Below are positions 60,998 through 64,000 of a stretch of 64,000 bases of DNA, piece after piece. Numbering within the stretch: the stretch's first letter is position 1; the number at the start of each line of letters is the position of its first letter. Under the pieces are notes generated by a model. The model was not told the origin of the DNA and ran no database searches. It was given only the letters and a program-made list of their open reading frames with translations. Both the position numbers and the translations under genes were made by a program. This DNA is from Hymenobacter norwichensis DSM 15439 (lineage in GTDB: Bacteria > Bacteroidota > Bacteroidia > Cytophagales > Hymenobacteraceae), in assembly GCF_000420705.1 (NCBI RefSeq), contig NZ_ATVL01000007.1:186001-250000 (forward strand), read 5' to 3'.

Positions 60998-61157
60998 GTG
61001 AAATGGTGAGATAGTGAAGTGGTGAGTTTGTGAAGTGGGCTGATGGTGAGGTGGTGAACTTGTGAGATAGTGAGTTGATATTTTGGCAGCGCAGTCCGTG
61101 CAAATGACGCAATTAGAACATCATCTCACCATCTCACAAGTTCACCACCTCACCATC
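60998..61157. repeat. Octad-phased palindromic element, copy 4, with ten units in the left arm
   Basis: The left arm (60998-61077) consists of ten consecutive 8-bp units in perfect phase; nine begin with GTGA, and one is GGCTGATG. The right arm on the minus strand (61157 back to 61119) has GTGAGGTG, GTGAACTT, GTGAGATG, GTGAGATG. It reaches into the waaA coding region, encoding its last seven residues (DGEVVNL region) and the TGA stop at 61134-61136. Confidence 0.93.
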
Positions 61158-62387
61158 AAGCCACTGCATAATTTTGCTGGTAGCGCCGCTGCTTTGGAAT
61201 ACATAATCGAGGCTAATGTCCTGCAAGCGCAGCCGGGCAGCTTCATTATGAAACAAGGGCGTGAAGGCTTGGTGCAACTCTGCGGCCGAAGCCACCGGAA
61301 AGGCACAACCAAGAGCCACCAAATCTTGCGCCTCCTGAAACTTATGGTAAGTCGGCCCAAAAAACAGAGGCAGTCCGAAAGCTGCCGCTTCCAGTGTGTT
61401 GTGCAAGCCCTTGCCAAACGCGCCGCCGATGTAAGCATATTGCCCGAACCGGTATAGCTGACTCAGTAACCCCACATTGTCCATGAGCAGTACCCGTGTG
61501 CTGCCAATAGTGTCGGGCTGAGCCTGGGAGTAGCGTAATACGCGGCCCGGTAGCGCCGCTTCCACCAGCTTCAGGTTAGTTTCACTGATTTCGTGGGGCG
61601 CTACAATGAACCGAAGCTGGTTTTGGTACTGCTCGAGCAGGGGCGTTAGCGCGGGTAAGTCCTCGGGCCAACTGCTGCCAATGATAAACACGGGAGTCCG
61701 GTCTTGTACGAAAGCATCAACAAGCGGCAATGGCCGGGGCGGTGCTGCTGCCGTGCGCACCACCGTATCGAAGCGGGTGTCGCCGGCCACGCTGGCGTTG
61801 GGTACGCTGGCCGTGCGCAGCAACTCTACCGATGCTTGATTCTGCGTGAAGATGTGCGTGAAGTTGCGCAGCATCCGGCGGTAAAACCCGCCCCAGGGTT
61901 GGAAAAACACCTGTTCGGGCCGGAAGATGGCCGAAACACAAATGGTTGGCACCTGACGCCGTTTTAGCTCAACCAAAAAGTAGTGCCAGAACTCATACTT
62001 CACAAACACGGCCAGCCGAGGGCGCACCGCTTCCAGGAAAGTGAGCGCGTTGGCGGCCGTATCAAGCGGCAGATAGAACACATGGGCGGCGCCCGGCCAG
62101 TTTTTACGCACCTCGTAGCCCGAGGGCGAGAAGAACGTCAGCACAATTTTGTGGTTGGGATGCTGTTGGCTGTAAGCCTCTATCAGCGGCCGCCCCTGTT
62201 CAAACTCGCCCAAAGAAGCACAGTGAAACCAAGCCAACGGGGCTGTTTCATTGCGTAGAGTCTGCTGAATGTGCGGCAACAAATTGCGGCGGCCCTGTAT
62301 CCATTGCGCCGCTTTGGGCACAAAGGGGGCTGCTAGTTGCAGAAGCAGCGCATATAGGCGTAGCGCTAAAGTATATAGGAAAAGCAA
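61134..62387 (-). CDS. waaA: 3-deoxy-D-manno-octulosonic acid (Kdo) transferase
   Basis: The 417-residue GT-B enzyme (also called KdtA) adds Kdo from CMP-Kdo to lipid A precursor at the inner membrane. Typical segments are WFHCASLGEFEQGRPLI, LTFFSPSGYEV, FVKYEFWHYFL and the C-terminal GGAFGKGLHNTLEAAAFG donor site. A short hydrophobic N-terminal segment anchors it. Translation must start at TTG (62385-62387), as MLFLYTLALRLYALLLQ is the expected first stretch and no ATG is available. The last seven codons belong to a repeat element, which may be a recent 3' replacement. Confidence 0.95.
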   Translation of the reverse strand: MLFLYTLALRLYALLLQLAAPFVPKAAQWIQGRRNLLPHIQQTLRNETAPLAWFHCASLGEFEQGRPLIEAYSQQHPNHKIVLTFFSPSGYEVRKNWPGAAHVFYLPLDTAANALTFLEAVRPRLAVFVKYEFWHYFLVELKRRQVPTICVSAIFRPEQVFFQPWGGFYRRMLRNFTHIFTQNQASVELLRTASVPNASVAGDTRFDTVVRTAAAPPRPLPLVDAFVQDRTPVFIIGSSWPEDLPALTPLLEQYQNQLRFIVAPHEISETNLKLVEAALPGRVLRYSQAQPDTIGSTRVLLMDNVGLLSQLYRFGQYAYIGGAFGKGLHNTLEAAAFGLPLFFGPTYHKFQEAQDLVALGCAFPVASAAELHQAFTPLFHNEAARLRLQDISLDYVFQSSGATSKIMQWLDGEVVNL

Positions 62388-62414
62388 ATGCGGATTCGGG
62401 TTGCAGGTGGCAGA

Positions 62415-62461
62415 TTTTCAGCTGCCAATGCCAAGCAAAGCCTGACCTCGGCAGCTGAAAA
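62415..62461 (-). promoter_or_regulatory. Leader hairpin of the waaA transcript
   Basis: Perfect 12-bp arms (62415-62426 and 62450-62461) with a 23-nt loop lie between the presumed start site near 62461 and the TTG codon at 62387. No T tract follows, so it is a structured leader rather than a terminator. Confidence 0.5.
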
Positions 62462-62467
62462 GAAGGG

Positions 62468-62475
62468 CAAAAGTA
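62468..62475 (-). promoter_or_regulatory. Promoter -7 element of waaA
   Basis: On the minus strand TACTTTTG matches TAnnTTTG. No convincing -33 TTG is at the expected distance. Confidence 0.5.
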
Positions 62476-62527
62476 CAGCTAACTACCGGTAGTTGGCTGC
62501 TGCCCCCACACGTAACCCCGTTACGCA

Positions 62528-63163
62528 CTACGAGTGGCGCGCACCAAAAAACTTGGCCAATCCTTCCTTGGTGTTGGTTATAGCTTCCTGGCCGGGCTTC
62601 CAGTTCACAGGACAAGCCTCGCCCGACGTCTCGTAGTGCTGTAGGGCGTCAATCATGCGTAGGGCTTCGTCTACGTTGCGGCCAAGGTGCCCATCGTTTA
62701 CTACTTGGTGCCGTACGATGCCATCTTTGTCAATTAGAAACAAGCCACGGTAGGCCACCGGCGACCCAACAAACACCATTTCGCCGGCTTCGTTGTAGTC
62801 ATAGCGCCCGCCTAGCACGTCGTAGTTAGCGGCAATTGTTTTGCTGGCATCGGCTACCAATGGGTACGTAACGCCTTCGATACCACCTTTTTCGCGCGGG
62901 GTTTGTAGCCACGCCATGTGCGAGTAGCGCGTGTCAGTGGAGCAGGCTACCACAGCTACATTTTTAGCTTCAAATTCGGCTAAACGCTCCTGAAATGCCA
63001 GGATTTCGGTAGGGCAGACAAACGCGAAATCGGCTGGGTAAAAGTAGAACAGCACGTGCTTTTTGCCTAAGTAGCGGTCAAGCGAAAAGTCGGCCTCGAA
63101 TTCGCCGTTGACAATAGCAGTGGTTTTGAAAGAAGGAGCGCGCTTACCTACGAGGACGGCCAT
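62528..63163 (-). CDS. 2-Cys peroxiredoxin (AhpC-type)
   Basis: The 211-residue protein has the AhpC/Prx1 layout: peroxidatic Cys in FAFVCPTEI, with the usual Thr-Glu, and resolving Cys in GEACPVNW near the C-terminus. LFLIDKDGIVRH is another conserved piece. It reduces hydrogen peroxide and organic peroxides; no AhpF or thioredoxin reductase gene is adjacent. The ATG at 63161-63163 begins directly before GKRAPSF. A promoter-like CAACTTTG on the minus strand (63264-63271), with TTG 21 bp further, fits its start. Confidence 0.95.
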   Translation of the reverse strand: MAVLVGKRAPSFKTTAIVNGEFEADFSLDRYLGKKHVLFYFYPADFAFVCPTEILAFQERLAEFEAKNVAVVACSTDTRYSHMAWLQTPREKGGIEGVTYPLVADASKTIAANYDVLGGRYDYNEAGEMVFVGSPVAYRGLFLIDKDGIVRHQVVNDGHLGRNVDEALRMIDALQHYETSGEACPVNWKPGQEAITNTKEGLAKFFGARHS

Positions 63164-63334
63164 TTTGGGGTGCTGATTATGGGTGTGTTGATGGGAAAGA
63201 GTAGCTGCGTCAGGTGCTTTCAAATGCGCAGATTTCCTTCTTGCCCTAACGTAGGGATGACAACAAAGTTGAAGTGCCACTCATCCGCCCTTCAACCTGT
63301 CAGCTCAACAGTCAGAATTCAGCATAGTAACTCA

Positions 63335-64000
63335 TCAACCCCGGCACACAAACTGAAACGTCTGGCGGGTGCGCTGTTCGAGTAGTAGTTCCCGGCTGCT
63401 GGTGAGCTGCTGAATACTGGCCGCATCGTAGTTTTTGATGGTGTACAGTTCCAGGCCGGTGTTGTAGTGAATGGTAAACTGGTCGCGCAACGCTTCCAGT
63501 AGCTTTTCAAGGCGGTGCTCTGAAAAATCGGCGCAGATAGAAAAGCTAATGGCTGAGTTTTGCATCAGGTTGATTTTCAGGCGTGCCTGCGCCAGCGCCC
63601 CGAATATCACCTCCAGGTTTTCCTCGGAAATAAAGGCAAAGTCCCGGGACTCGAACGAAACCAGGCACTGATTCACTTTGCGGATAAACGCCGGTGCCAG
63701 CAAGCCGTGCTGGCAGTCATGAATCTTGGTGCCCTCGGCCGTGGGGTCCAAAAATGACTTCACGTACAGCGGAATCTGGCGTACGGCCAGCGGCTTGATG
63801 GTTTTGGGATGAATGACCGAAGCCCCGTAGTACGCCATTTCGATGGTTTCCTGGTAGCTGATTTCCGGGTAACGCACCGTGTTCTGGAAAATCTTGGGGT
63901 CAGCGTTGAGCAAACCCGCCACGTCCTTCCAAATCGTCACCGACTCGGCCTGTAGGCAGTAGGCCAGAATGGCGGCAGTATAGTCGGAGCCCTCCCGGCC
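63335..64000 (-). CDS. Aspartate kinase, C-terminal part, cut by the window edge
   Basis: The minus-strand frame is open through the right edge; the visible 221 residues begin within GREGSDYTAAILAY, part of the kinase domain that binds aspartate and ATP. DVAGLLNADPK and YPEISYQETIEMAYYGASVIHPKTI (in two pieces) are strongly conserved in aspartate kinases. The C-terminal 120 residues form the ACT regulatory domains with NLMQNSAISFSICAD. It catalyses the first step toward Lys, Met and Thr. It ends without a fused homoserine dehydrogenase, so it is monofunctional. Confidence 0.95.
   Translation of the reverse strand, partial: GREGSDYTAAILAYCLQAESVTIWKDVAGLLNADPKIFQNTVRYPEISYQETIEMAYYGASVIHPKTIKPLAVRQIPLYVKSFLDPTAEGTKIHDCQHGLLAPAFIRKVNQCLVSFESRDFAFISEENLEVIFGALAQARLKINLMQNSAISFSICADFSEHRLEKLLEALRDQFTIHYNTGLELYTIKNYDAASIQQLTSSRELLLEQRTRQTFQFVCRG

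Noticed and set aside
60998..61157. Regularly spaced repeats resembling a CRISPR array
   Set aside because: Units are 8 bp with no unique spacers, arms mirror each other, and no cas genes are near.

Overview
The window looks like chromosomal DNA of a Bacteroidota bacterium close to Hymenobacter. The evidence is high G+C, promoters of the TAnnTTTG type, almost no Shine-Dalgarno sequences, many secreted lipoproteins, and families common in Cytophagales (DUF3352, DUF885, fasciclin, GH95, FAB2-type desaturase, Kdo transferase). No rRNA, tRNA, insertion sequence, phage or CRISPR array was found. Both ends cut a gene: the N-terminal part of a leucyl aminopeptidase on the left and the C-terminal part of an aspartate kinase on the right.

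Layout. 1-6.0 kb: pepA (partial), rsmA, a 2-hydroxyacid dehydrogenase, greA behind a leader hairpin, a fusion of a HIT domain with a NuiA-type nuclease inhibitor, and a secreted M28 peptidase. 6-17.8 kb: a soluble five-PAS histidine kinase, an MFS carrier, a NucA-type DNA/RNA nuclease lipoprotein, a carboxylesterase, a DUF885 lipoprotein, a thioredoxin-like protein and YdcF. 17.9-23.4 kb: an aldehyde dehydrogenase, an ECF sigma/anti-sigma pair, a rhodanese lipoprotein with a DUF2064 transferase, and an unknown lipoprotein. 23.4-27.1 kb: a minus-strand set of three glycosyltransferases (polyprenyl-phosphate-mannose synthase-like, processive GT2, GT-C). 27.3-39 kb: a duplicated beta-domain protein, a hydrolase, a DUF3298-like protein, an FAD/small membrane protein/4Fe-4S electron-transfer set, an APC permease, an FKBP, and a YeiH exporter with its LysR regulator. 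39-51 kb: DUF3352, CorA, then an envelope polysaccharide region (flippase, GH95 fucosidase, GT2, PhyH-like dioxygenase, large membrane protein). 51-64 kb: an acyl-ACP desaturase, two PliI-like lipoproteins, DUF427, a VWA/MoxR-like pair, a small XRE protein, cyclophilin, fasciclin, a beta-hydroxyacid dehydrogenase, rsgA, waaA/kdtA and a peroxiredoxin.

Two observations stand out. First, an intracellular HIT protein carries at its C-terminus a domain that strongly resembles NuiA, the Anabaena inhibitor of nuclease NucA, and a close NucA homologue is encoded about 6.5 kb away. This suggests a nuclease/self-protection pair with an unusual HIT fusion. Second, the intergenic regions carry several families of phased-repeat palindromes. 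The clearest has four copies (about 17.84, 41.87, 59.95 and 61.00 kb) with arms made of 8-bp units of the type GTGARRTG around a related core. These abut gene ends so closely that units supply the stop codons of several genes, and in waaA/kdtA the last seven codons. Other families use 7-bp units or GC-rich inverted repeats.

Functions are assigned from protein motifs read by eye. No database search was possible, so family names carry the stated confidence and promoters and operators are inferences from motif and position.
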